Position numbers and translations under genes: made by a program
Assembly: GCA_002292405.1 (NCBI GenBank)
Contig: DBBW01000025.1
Location: 78,333 to 112,143 of the forward strand
Source: Flavobacteriales bacterium UBA974
Lineage (GTDB): Bacteria; Bacteroidota; Bacteroidia; Flavobacteriales_D; Sanyastnellaceae
Direction: 5' to 3'
Length of the DNA: 33,811 bases
Part shown: positions 7,631 through 14,702 of the stretch, piece by piece
Layout: each line of letters begins with the position of its first letter
Position numbering within the stretch: position 1 is the first letter of the stretch
The notes under the pieces: model-generated
What the model was told of the DNA's origin: nothing
Seen by the model: the letters and a program-made list of their open reading frames with translations, nothing else
Database searches by the model: none

Positions 7631-7797
7631 TGCCCATAGGGTGTCAAAGGAGATGGCGTACTATCTGTTCCTGATATACTTGTCTTTCTTGCAGATTTCA
7701 GTTGCTTGTCAGAATGTTCAGCAGATATCAATGGAGACGATGCGACAAATGTTCAAGATTTATTGCTGTTACTTGCGGTTTTCGGTACTTCCTGCTA
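7631..7797 (+). pseudogene. Orphan fragment of a dockerin-like C-terminal module
   Basis: Translating from 7631 gives CP, a TAG stop (7637-7639), then GVKGDGVLSVPDILVFLADF, a CLSEC spacer and ADINGDDATNVQDLLLLLAVFGTSC, ending at TAA 7795-7797. This matches, residue for residue in layout, the C-terminal two-repeat module of the esterase at 24106-25302 (CPADIVADGVITVADILEIL ... VTNC ... VFGEPC) and of the BNR protein at 14703-17180. The premature TAG sits where the others have Ala or Glu. No catalytic domain or start lies upstream; a TAA precedes at 7583-7585. It is the 3' stump of a deleted gene, abutting the 5' side of the GC-rich subtilase. Confidence 0.8.
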
Positions 7798-7823
7798 ATC
7801 ATTCCTTATATTTATAGGTGGAT

Positions 7824-8855
7824 TCAGACTTTACTCAATTTATCAGAGAAGATTTTTGTTGCCAAACGTGGCATCGCACGTTGCCCCAATTCTTCCCAAG
7901 TCAAAACTTCGCCTCCGATTTCAGAAGCGTAAACATCAATTGCAGCTTTATTAGGAGCTTCCCACCCCTGAATTGTGGCCTCGATTCTTCGGTGGGTAAG
8001 AAGGTGGGTGACCGGCTTCATGAGTTCTCCAAGCGGATTAAATTCATTAGAAGGTTGCGTTTCCGGAAAGGCCCAAAGTTTTGCCCACACACCTGTTTCA
8101 GGGCGTTGGATGGTTACAGTAAAATTTTTATATCGTACGATATGCCAAGTTAAATCCCAGCGTATGGCTTTCTTTTTAGGTTTCTTGGCAGGGAGGATTC
8201 CCCACATGTCTGGTTGGTTTGCAGACGCACAGTTGGTGGAAAGAGGACATCGCTTACACATGGGATTTCGGGGTGAGCAAATCAGCGCACCTAGTTCCAT
8301 CACGGCTTGGTTGTGGTTACCAGGGTCGGCGTGATCAAGCCATGCATCTGCCGCAGCTTGCACAGCTTTCGCTCCGATTTTTCCATCCACAGGATCTGTA
8401 ATACCTTCCCAACGCGAAATCACCCTTTGTACGTTGCCATCCACAACGGCGACTCCTTCTCCTAGACCGATGGAAGCGATAGCTGCCGCTGTATAAGGAC
8501 CGATACCAGGCAATTTGAGCCAATCTACATAGGACTTAGGAAATTCTCCAGCAACGTCAATTGCTTTGGCTGCTTTGTGAAGATGTGTGGCCCGTCGGTA
8601 GTAGCCAAGACCCTCCCAAGCTTTGAGTACTTGGTCTTCAGTGGCACTCGCCAAATGTCCTACAGTTGGAAAGAAATCCATAAAAAGATGCCACTTGGGA
8701 ATACCTGTTTCCACTCGGGTTTGTTGCAACAAGATTTCGCTCAACCACGTTCCGTACAGTGAGGGATCGAGTCGCCATGGAAGGTCTCGTGCATGGTTAG
8801 CATACCATGATTTTAAGTTTGTTCTGGCTAGTAATATGTTGTTGGGGTTGGTCAC
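7824..8855 (-). CDS. mutY: A/G-specific adenine DNA glycosylase MutY
   Basis: 343 residues, normal for the family. It removes adenine mispaired with 8-oxoguanine in base-excision repair. The N-terminal HhH-GPD glycosylase domain carries the catalytic Glu40 in LSEILLQQTRV, the helix-hairpin-helix LPGIGPYTAAAI (about 115-126) and the catalytic Asp139 in VVDGN. The 4Fe-4S ligands are Cys193, Cys200, Cys203 and Cys209 (C-x6-C-x2-C-x5-C). The C-terminal third (about 225-340) is the NUDIX-like 8-oxoG recognition domain. The start is GTG at 8855, overlapping the TGA of the upstream gene in GTGA, so translation is probably coupled. Confidence 0.95.
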   Translation of the reverse strand: MTNPNNILLARTNLKSWYANHARDLPWRLDPSLYGTWLSEILLQQTRVETGIPKWHLFMDFFPTVGHLASATEDQVLKAWEGLGYYRRATHLHKAAKAIDVAGEFPKSYVDWLKLPGIGPYTAAAIASIGLGEGVAVVDGNVQRVISRWEGITDPVDGKIGAKAVQAAADAWLDHADPGNHNQAVMELGALICSPRNPMCKRCPLSTNCASANQPDMWGILPAKKPKKKAIRWDLTWHIVRYKNFTVTIQRPETGVWAKLWAFPETQPSNEFNPLGELMKPVTHLLTHRRIEATIQGWEAPNKAAIDVYASEIGGEVLTWEELGQRAMPRLATKIFSDKLSKV

Positions 8856-9358
8856 TTGGCAGATCCACCATAACTCTCGGATTTAGTACTCCAGTATTCT
8901 TCCTTTATTAGAGGTTTGATAAAAAACAATTGGTCGGGTTCTATTTCAACGCCAAAACTGTTCCTACATTGAGTTAAAGACACAATGCTGCCGTTGTTAT
9001 ATAACTCATTCATTGCTGGGTTACCATTTTCATGGAAGCTAAGAAAAACCCCATCTGGACGACCTTCTTTCAGCATCCCAAATCTTCTTAACTCGCCTGG
9101 GTTTTCAGAGCATGGGTAGTATTCGTAATACCATCCGTTGAAGGTGGTTCCTAGCCATTGCATTTGGCCTGATTTATTATTAAAAGGTTCACCGTCATCA
9201 CCACCACCAGCTACTCGAACGTAAGAAATAAAATCATCAATACGTACAGGATAAATAGATACCATCAAGGTGTCATAGCTCTGTAGTATTACGAACTGGG
9301 CTGAAGAATTAAAACTAAAAGAGAGCAAACAAAATACAATTATTAGTGCTGATTTCAT
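8852..9358 (-). CDS. Secreted protein with YwqK/MORN-like repeats
   Basis: 168 residues from the ATG at 9358, giving the signal peptide MKSALIIVFCLLSFSFNSSAQ; the frame extends 19 codons further upstream but those residues are hydrophilic. The middle (GWYYEYYPCSENPGELRRFG, then GRPDGVFLSFHENGNP) has the G.W..Y/G.L...G rhythm of YwqK-type MORN-like repeats seen in many secreted Bacteroidota proteins of unknown role. It overlaps mutY by 4 nt. A -7-type element lies four bases before the chosen start. Confidence 0.65.
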   Translation of the reverse strand: MKSALIIVFCLLSFSFNSSAQFVILQSYDTLMVSIYPVRIDDFISYVRVAGGGDDGEPFNNKSGQMQWLGTTFNGWYYEYYPCSENPGELRRFGMLKEGRPDGVFLSFHENGNPAMNELYNNGSIVSLTQCRNSFGVEIEPDQLFFIKPLIKEEYWSTKSESYGGSAK

Positions 9359-9362
9359 ATTT

Positions 9363-9370
9363 GAAAGATA
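9363..9370 (-). promoter_or_regulatory. -7-type element TATCTTTC
   Basis: Four bases before the ATG at 9358. It supports that start and would serve the YwqK-like gene and mutY together. Confidence 0.35.
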
Positions 9371-9434
9371 AACATTATGATCATCAATGTAAGCCATGCT
9401 ATATGTTTTATACATCAGTGAAGCTTAAGGTTTG

Positions 9435-9839
9435 TTAATCTCTCTTCACCCAAACACAGTTTTTTAAGAGTCCATCACAATTCTCCTTTATCTTATTCCC
9501 TACTACTTTGTAATCTGTTTGTTGAGTAGTGCCTAGTATGCCATAATACTCAAATGAAGTACTGTCAGGGTAGAGCATTAATTTTAAAATAGTGTCAACT
9601 TGAAAAAAATCATAGGTTCCCGAGTGACCCTCTCCGTTTTCGTAGTTAAAACGATAGTGACCGGGACTTCCATCATCGATATTCCAATCCTCAAAGATCA
9701 TTAATTCGGGACCATTTTCTACACAATTAGAACATCCTCTGTCTGGATCAATATCGTACGTACCAAGAATTCTCTCTTCCATGGGTTTACATCCAAAAAA
9801 AGAAATAGAAAATATTAAAATGTAGATCACTGTTTTCAT
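9435..9839 (-). CDS. Small lipoprotein of unknown function
   Basis: 134 residues from the ATG at 9839 (MKTVIYILIFSISFFGC), with a lipobox-like FFGC as expected for a type II signal peptide. The mature part has a CSNC pair and strands such as GHYRFNYENGEGHSGTYDF, suggesting a small beta-barrel like the lipocalin-type lipoproteins of Bacteroidota, though no specific family is recognised. Three upstream codons in frame (MPK) are less likely because a -7-type element occupies 9845-9852. Confidence 0.65.
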   Translation of the reverse strand: MKTVIYILIFSISFFGCKPMEERILGTYDIDPDRGCSNCVENGPELMIFEDWNIDDGSPGHYRFNYENGEGHSGTYDFFQVDTILKLMLYPDSTSFEYYGILGTTQQTDYKVVGNKIKENCDGLLKNCVWVKRD

Positions 9840-9844
9840 CTTTG

Positions 9845-9852
9845 GCAAGATA
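9845..9852 (-). promoter_or_regulatory. -7-type element TATCTTGC
   Basis: Five bases before the ATG of the lipoprotein gene. The same octamer occurs at the same distance before the BNR-protein gene (17186-17193). Confidence 0.4.
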
Positions 9853-9966
9853 CTGTGTGAGTTTACTTATATTTCCTTTTTCACAAAGAAGATTTAAGAT
9901 TAGAAAGGGTTCCCTTTACTTTCTCTTTTGTTGAAATATAGATGAAGCAAGATTAAGATATTATCA

Positions 9967-9974
9967 TATTTTTG
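9967..9974 (+). promoter_or_regulatory. Possible -7 element TATTTTTG
   Basis: Exact TAnnTTTG match 18 bases before the aminotransferase ATG, in an AT-rich gap between divergent genes. No TTG at the expected upstream spacing. Confidence 0.3.
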
Positions 9975-9992
9975 ACTTTGAGATAACAACAA

Positions 9993-10901
9993 ATGATACA
10001 CGGAACACATAATGCTGAGCCAGACAAAAGGAACAACGATGTATTGATCTACATCAATGGTGAATTGTTTAAAAGGGCGGAGGCAAAGATTAGCGTATTT
10101 GACAGTGGCTATCTAGTAGGAGATGGTGTTTGGGAAGCGATGCGACTTTATAACGGCGTGCTAGCTTTTTCAAATCAACATCTTGACCGATTGTGGGCAG
10201 GTGCTGCTGCTATTGGTATGGAAATGAATTTCAGTAGAGAAGAGTTACTTGAAAAAGTTCATCAGACCTTGGATGCAAACGACATGCATACTGATGTTCA
10301 CGTTAGAATCATGCTGACACGCGGAACTAAGACGACCCCTTCGCAGGATCCTCGTCTATTATTGAGTGGGCCCAATCTGGTGATAATCGCTGAGCATAAG
10401 AAAGCAAGCAAAGAGTCTGCAATAAAGGGAATCAGACTTTTCACGAGTACTGTAAGAAGAGGCTCGCCAGACTATTTAGATCCTCGAATGAATTGTCACA
10501 GCAAAATACATGAGGTTCAAGCACTCGTTCAAGCACTAGAAGCAGGTTGTGATGAAGCCCTCATGCTTGATGTCAGAGGTTTTGTTTCTACATGTAATGC
10601 AACGAATTTCTTTTTGGTAAAACAAGATGAGGTATGGACTTCTACAGGAGCATATTGTATGAATGGAATTACGAGAAACAATGTGATTCATATTTGTGAG
10701 CAAGAGGGGATGGTGTGTCGTCAAAAAGATTTCTCATTGTTTGACACTTACTCTGCGGACGAAGCTTTTGTGACTGGCAGTTTTGGCGGATTGACCCCTG
10801 TGACAAAGATAGATGGGCGTGTTATTTCAAGTGGGGCTGGCCCCATAACACAGCAATTACAAAGACATTATAAAGAACTCATCACAAATGAAGCCAGTTA
10901 G
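9993..10901 (+). CDS. Class IV (branched-chain/D-amino-acid type) aminotransferase
   Basis: 302 residues, the normal length for this PLP fold. Landmarks: SVFDSGYLVGDGVWEAMR (35-51), the PLP-binding Lys in NCHSKIHEVQAL (Lys171), and a C-terminal block DEAFVTGSFGGLTPV matching the phosphate-binding part of the family. The residue that normally contacts the PLP ring nitrogen (Glu in G-x-x-x-E of BCAT and D-AAT) is Thr200 here (GFVSTCNATNFF), so the enzyme belongs to an unusual subgroup. The gene overlaps the following sulfotransferase by 14 nt, implying co-translation and linked function. Whether it acts on L-branched, D- or other amino acids is unknown. Confidence 0.85.
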   Translation: MIHGTHNAEPDKRNNDVLIYINGELFKRAEAKISVFDSGYLVGDGVWEAMRLYNGVLAFSNQHLDRLWAGAAAIGMEMNFSREELLEKVHQTLDANDMHTDVHVRIMLTRGTKTTPSQDPRLLLSGPNLVIIAEHKKASKESAIKGIRLFTSTVRRGSPDYLDPRMNCHSKIHEVQALVQALEAGCDEALMLDVRGFVSTCNATNFFLVKQDEVWTSTGAYCMNGITRNNVIHICEQEGMVCRQKDFSLFDTYSADEAFVTGSFGGLTPVTKIDGRVISSGAGPITQQLQRHYKELITNEAS

Positions 10902-11619
10902 AATTTGTCTTTGGTCTGGTCCAAGGAATATCTCTACTTCTCTGATGTACTCCTTTGCACAACTGAGCAATTGCAAAGTCGTAGATGAACCTTTATATGC
11001 ACATTACTTGTCACAGCTTTCTGAAGATGAGCGCGCACGACACCCTGCAGCTAATGAAATTATGGCATCTATGGAGCAAGATGGAGCAAAAGTAGCTGAG
11101 ATGATGACTGGTGATTTCGGGGAGTCTACACAGGTATTGTTTTTCAAAAACATGACCCATCATCTGCCAGGAATAGATAGGAGTTTTATGAAGAATGTGG
11201 TAAATGTAATTTTGACAAGAGACCCCGAAGACATGTTGCCTTCGTATGACAAAGTTATTCAGAATCCATCTTTAAGCGATACAGGATATGATGCTCATAT
11301 TGAACTCTTGGATTACTTTAACCAGGAAGGAATCACTCCTATCGTTGTTGATTCAAAATCGATACAAAAAGACCCAGAAAGAGTACTTCTGGAGTTGTGT
11401 AAACGAGCTGAAGTTGTATTTGATTCAGCTATGTTGAAATGGGAGGCTGGTCCTATAAAAGAGGACGGAGTTTGGGCGAAATATTGGTATTCAAGCACAC
11501 ATAATTCCACAGGTTTTTTCAAGTTTACTCCCAAGAAATCTCCATTTCCTCAGCACCTAATTCCTCTTTTACTTCAGTGTAAACCACTTTACAAAAGGCT
11601 TCAAAAACTTTCAATTTAA
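10888..11619 (+). CDS. Sulfotransferase-family protein
   Basis: 243 residues. The N-terminal P-loop-like 5'-PSB segment is LWSGPRNISTSLMYSF (8-23), followed by VVDEPLYAHYL, as in the PAPS-dependent sulfotransferase superfamily. A later segment NVVNVILTRDPEDMLPSYDK fits the 3'-phosphate-binding block (Arg, then Ser). The start lies inside the aminotransferase gene (14-nt overlap). I recall plant BCAT-like proteins in which a P-loop domain of this type is fused to a class IV aminotransferase, which would make this pair a split form. The acceptor substrate is unknown; the family also includes members not shown to transfer sulfate. Confidence 0.75.
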   Translation: MKPVRICLWSGPRNISTSLMYSFAQLSNCKVVDEPLYAHYLSQLSEDERARHPAANEIMASMEQDGAKVAEMMTGDFGESTQVLFFKNMTHHLPGIDRSFMKNVVNVILTRDPEDMLPSYDKVIQNPSLSDTGYDAHIELLDYFNQEGITPIVVDSKSIQKDPERVLLELCKRAEVVFDSAMLKWEAGPIKEDGVWAKYWYSSTHNSTGFFKFTPKKSPFPQHLIPLLLQCKPLYKRLQKLSI

Positions 11620-11644
11620 GATTGATGTCATTTTGGTTCATCTG

Positions 11645-11667
11645 CAATTTATAAATTGATTTTTTTT
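11645..11667 (+). terminator. Weak candidate terminator
   Basis: CAATTTA/TAAATTG self-complementary 14-mer followed by an eight-T run, 25 bases after the sulfotransferase stop. The stem is almost all A-T and would need to open a loop, so its strength is doubtful. Confidence 0.3.
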
Positions 11668-11746
11668 ACCCAGTTCGTGATGTTTAGAAATTGCTTCATG
11701 ACAGGCTGTTTTAGGAAAGTATAAAAGTTGGTATCTAGGCGTGAAA

Positions 11747-11763
11747 ACACAAATGATTTGTGT
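11747..11763 (+). promoter_or_regulatory. Candidate SOS-type operator for umuDC
   Basis: ACACAAAT-G-ATTTGTGT is a perfect 8-bp inverted repeat with one central base. A second perfect 8-bp inverted repeat (AGGAAAGT 11713-11720 / ACTTTCCT 11765-11772) encloses it asymmetrically. TAACTTTC (11763-11770), close to a -7 box, abuts the palindrome, so a bound repressor would cover the promoter. It lies 83 nt before umuD. LexA-like control is inference. Confidence 0.45.
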
Positions 11764-11846
11764 AACTTTCCTGTCCGCTTTTAAAGACGATGATTGTGCT
11801 ACTTAGGTTGCCTTTATCCATGGTCTGCGCGCTTTAATCCACAGGT

Positions 11847-12281
11847 ATGAATAGGAAAATGAAATTAAAATGGTGCCCCGCAAGTGATGTTGCATTTGAT
11901 GCGGTGCCGTTTTTTGACGAGGGGGTGCAAGCGGGTTTTCCATCTCCGGCAGAAGATCATCTGGATCTGGACCTAGATTTAAATTCGTATCTCGTTCAAC
12001 ATCCTTCGGCAACATTTTGCTGCCGGGTTGAAGGTGATTCTATGGTGGGGGCAGGTATTCAGACGGGGGACGTGATTATGATAGATCGATCGCTTACGCC
12101 GCAGAAGGGCAGCATCGTCCTCGCGGTGTTAGATGGAGAGTTTACTGTAAAGCGCGTGGATATTCAGGGAGATACGCTGCTTTTAATTCCTGAAAACCCC
12201 AAGCTCAAGCCGATAGAGGTGGGGGAAGAATCAAATTTTCAGGTTTGGGGTGTGGTGACATTCGTAATTCACAAGGTGTGA
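11847..12281 (+). CDS. umuD: DNA polymerase V subunit UmuD
   Basis: 144 residues, typical for UmuD. It self-cleaves in the SOS response to UmuD', which joins UmuC in translesion polymerase V. Visible features: the Ala29-Gly30 cleavage site in VQAGFPSPAED, the nucleophile Ser65 in GDSMVGAGI and the general base Lys102 in FTVKRV, i.e. the LexA/S24 peptidase fold. A second ATG at 11859, preceded by AGGAAA, is an alternative start that would remove four residues. The stop codon overlaps the umuC start in GTGA. Confidence 0.93.
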   Translation: MNRKMKLKWCPASDVAFDAVPFFDEGVQAGFPSPAEDHLDLDLDLNSYLVQHPSATFCCRVEGDSMVGAGIQTGDVIMIDRSLTPQKGSIVLAVLDGEFTVKRVDIQGDTLLLIPENPKLKPIEVGEESNFQVWGVVTFVIHKV

Positions 12282-13531
12282 TTGCCCTCGTTGATTGTAA
12301 TAATTTCTTTGCATCGTGTGAACGGGTTTTTAGGCCCAACCTCATTTCCAAACCCGTCGTAGTTCTCTCGAACAACGATGGATGTGTTATCGCTCGCAGT
12401 AACGAGGCAAAAGCGTTGGGTGTAAAAATGGGAGCTCCGGCTTTTAAGAGCGAGCGGTTTTTTGCGCGCAATGGAGTACATGTGTTCTCATCCAATTTCG
12501 CTTTGTACGGAGATATGTCTAAGCGCGTCATGGATACCATTCGACCTGAGGTCGATGAGATGGAGGTTTATTCTATTGACGAGGCGTTTCTGGTGTTTGA
12601 AGGCCCAGCCGCTGAGGAGCGAGCTAGAGCCCTTCGTGAGAAGGTAGAGCGGTGGACTGGAATACCCGTTTCTATAGGTCTTGCTCCGACGAAAACTCTG
12701 GCAAAAGTAGCCACCCGTATCGCGAAAAAAATGCCCGAAATGAATGGCGTATTCACCCTGAATTCTTCCTGCGATGTAGAGCGCGCACTTCATCGCTGCA
12801 AAATAGAGGACGTTTGGGGTATAGGTAACCGATCCTCCTCCAAGCTGAAATCCTACGGAATAACGACGGCGCTGAAGTTCACCTTGGCCGACCCCGATTG
12901 GGTTCGCCGCAACCTCAGCATAACAGGTACGAGGATGCAGAAAGAACTTCAAAGTACGATTTGCTCACCAGTCAACGACGCCTCCCCTCGCAAGCAAAGC
13001 ATACGCACAGCAAGATCGTTTGGCTCGGAAGTACAAAGTTTACACGCCCTCAATGAATCCGTGGGAACTTTCGCCGCCAATTGCGCGTCCAAGCTCCGGA
13101 AGGAAGGAAGTTGCTGTATCTCTATTACTACTTTCGTGATGACGAATCCCTTTAACCCCCAAGCGCCACAATACAACGCTTCGCGCACCATCAAGCTCGA
13201 AGTTCCCACGAACGACACCCTCGAAATTGTCGCTTCTGCGATTCAGGCGTTAAAGTTTATTTACCGAGATGGGTTTTCGTACAAAAAAGCGGGCGTCCTG
13301 GTGAGTTCGATCACCCCATCTGCAGAAGTTCAACTCGGACTTTTCGATGTCGTCGATAGATCGAAGCGCACTTCTTTAATGACTTCGATAGATATCATCA
13401 ATACGAAGCTAGGGCACGACAAAGTCCGACTCGCCGTCCAGGGCTTCGATCGAAAATGGCGTCTCCGTCAGGAACGACTTTCCCCGTGTTACACAACGCG
13501 CTTTACAGATTTTTTAACCGTGAAGGTTTAG
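12278..13531 (+). CDS. umuC: DNA polymerase V catalytic subunit UmuC (Y-family)
   Basis: 417 residues from the GTG at 12278, close to the usual length of about 420. The frame is open 11 codons upstream, but those codons lie inside umuD. Y-family landmarks: VDCNNFFASCERVFRP at the N-terminus (first metal-binding Asp), VLSNNDGCVIARSNEAKALG, YSIDEAF (catalytic Asp-Glu) and the IPVSIGLAPTKTLAKVA motif. A helix-hairpin-helix and little-finger region follow. Overlap with umuD by GTGA implies coupled translation, as in umuDC operons generally. Confidence 0.95.
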   Translation: MIALVDCNNFFASCERVFRPNLISKPVVVLSNNDGCVIARSNEAKALGVKMGAPAFKSERFFARNGVHVFSSNFALYGDMSKRVMDTIRPEVDEMEVYSIDEAFLVFEGPAAEERARALREKVERWTGIPVSIGLAPTKTLAKVATRIAKKMPEMNGVFTLNSSCDVERALHRCKIEDVWGIGNRSSSKLKSYGITTALKFTLADPDWVRRNLSITGTRMQKELQSTICSPVNDASPRKQSIRTARSFGSEVQSLHALNESVGTFAANCASKLRKEGSCCISITTFVMTNPFNPQAPQYNASRTIKLEVPTNDTLEIVASAIQALKFIYRDGFSYKKAGVLVSSITPSAEVQLGLFDVVDRSKRTSLMTSIDIINTKLGHDKVRLAVQGFDRKWRLRQERLSPCYTTRFTDFLTVKV

Positions 13532-13545
13532 TAGGATTTAAGCAC

Positions 13546-13553
13546 GACCTTTG
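13546..13553 (+). promoter_or_regulatory. -7-like element GACCTTTG
   Basis: One mismatch to TAnnTTTG, four bases before the rluF ATG. It may give rluF expression independent of umuDC. Confidence 0.25.
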
Positions 13554-13557
13554 TGTA

Positions 13558-14277
13558 ATGGAAACGAGGATAAATAAATTTCTAAGCGAAGTTGGTTTTT
13601 GTTCGAGAAGGGCTGCAGACAAACTACTTGAGCAGGGTAAGATTACGATTAATGGGAAGGTTCCAAAGCTCGGTACGAAGGTGAAATCGGGTGATGAGGT
13701 GATGGTTGACGGCAAGCTAGTGGGGGAGGGAGAGCGCGATAAATTGGTCTATTTGGCATTTCATAAGCCTGTTGGAATTGTCTGTACCACAGACCAAAGT
13801 AGAGAGGAAAACAACATCATCGATTTCATCGGCTACCCCACCAGAATTTTCCCTATAGGCAGGTTGGATAAGCCCAGTGAGGGATTGATTTTTTTAACGA
13901 ACGACGGAGATATCGTGAATAAAATTCTCAGAGCGAAGAATCACCATGAGAAGGAGTATATCGTTACTGTTGATAGGATTATTATCGGAAGTTTCATTCG
14001 TGATATGGGGAATGGAGTTCCAATTTTAGACACTGTGACGAATCCTTGCTTTGTAGAACAAACAGGAGACCGCGAATTTAGAATTATTCTCACGCAAGGG
14101 CTCAACAGGCAGATCCGTAGGATGTGCGAATATTTCGGATATAGAGTTGGGCGACTCAAGCGAGTTCGTATCATGAATATGCACCTAGATATGCCAGTAG
14201 GAACATGGCGCGATTTCAAAAAACCTGAACTTGAAGAAATGTATCGAATGATAGGCGATTCATCGAAGACTTTTTAA
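13558..14277 (+). CDS. rluF: 23S rRNA pseudouridine synthase, RluF type
   Basis: 239 residues from the ATG at 13558 (METRINKFLSEVGFCSRRAAD); upstream in-frame codons lie inside umuC. An S4 RNA-binding domain (2-50) is followed by the RsuA-family catalytic domain with the nucleophile Asp104 in GRLDKPSEGLIFLTNDGD and the late motif GLNRQIRRMCEYFGYRV. By family this modifies a uridine in 23S rRNA near position 2604. The gene lies 26 nt after umuC and shares one base with the next gene (TAATG), so the four genes from umuD may form one transcript. Confidence 0.9.
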   Translation: METRINKFLSEVGFCSRRAADKLLEQGKITINGKVPKLGTKVKSGDEVMVDGKLVGEGERDKLVYLAFHKPVGIVCTTDQSREENNIIDFIGYPTRIFPIGRLDKPSEGLIFLTNDGDIVNKILRAKNHHEKEYIVTVDRIIIGSFIRDMGNGVPILDTVTNPCFVEQTGDREFRIILTQGLNRQIRRMCEYFGYRVGRLKRVRIMNMHLDMPVGTWRDFKKPELEEMYRMIGDSSKTF

Positions 14278-14678
14278 TGAAACGGGAATTGATACAGGAT
14301 ATCAACCACGAGGTTAATGCGGAAACAATTCTGGAATTCGTTTCGCAACTCTCAGGGGTGACTCAGGGTTTTCCGTTCGATAATAAAACGTTGGTGTTTA
14401 AGGTTGGAAATAAAGCGAAGGAAAAAATATTTGCTCTGTTTAATATTGAAGATTTTAAAAGCGTAAATCTTAAATGTAATCCTGAACGTTCGGTGAAGTT
14501 ACGGAGTGAATTTGAGGGTGTAATTCCAGGATGGCATATGAATAAAAAGCATTGGAATACGGTGTCACCAGTTCCGATTTCAGATGTTCCACCAAAGTTG
14601 TTTTGGGAACTCCTGCACCATAGTTATTCCACAGTTCGCAACTCTTTGCCTGTAAAAGTAAGAAACGACCTTACTTAA
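14277..14678 (+). CDS. MmcQ/YjbR family protein
   Basis: 133 residues. Family motifs are LSGVTQGFPFDNKTLVFKVG, NLKCNPERSVKLR and the signature GVIPGWHMNKKHWNTV. This small CyaY-like fold is often annotated as DNA-binding, though its role is not established. Its start shares a base with the rluF stop. It ends 24 nt from the convergent BNR-protein gene, with no evident terminator between them. Confidence 0.88.
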   Translation: MKRELIQDINHEVNAETILEFVSQLSGVTQGFPFDNKTLVFKVGNKAKEKIFALFNIEDFKSVNLKCNPERSVKLRSEFEGVIPGWHMNKKHWNTVSPVPISDVPPKLFWELLHHSYSTVRNSLPVKVRNDLT

Positions 14679-14702
14679 GTCAGATGTGAAATCACACGAA
14701 AT

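Larger units (their letters stand above)
11620..11846. other. Intergenic region upstream of umuDC
   Basis: No gene. It contains a perfect 14-bp AT-rich palindrome (11645-11658) followed by ATTTTTTTT, a weak terminator candidate for the sulfotransferase transcript. Further on is the nested inverted-repeat region 11713-11772 described separately. Confidence 0.5.
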
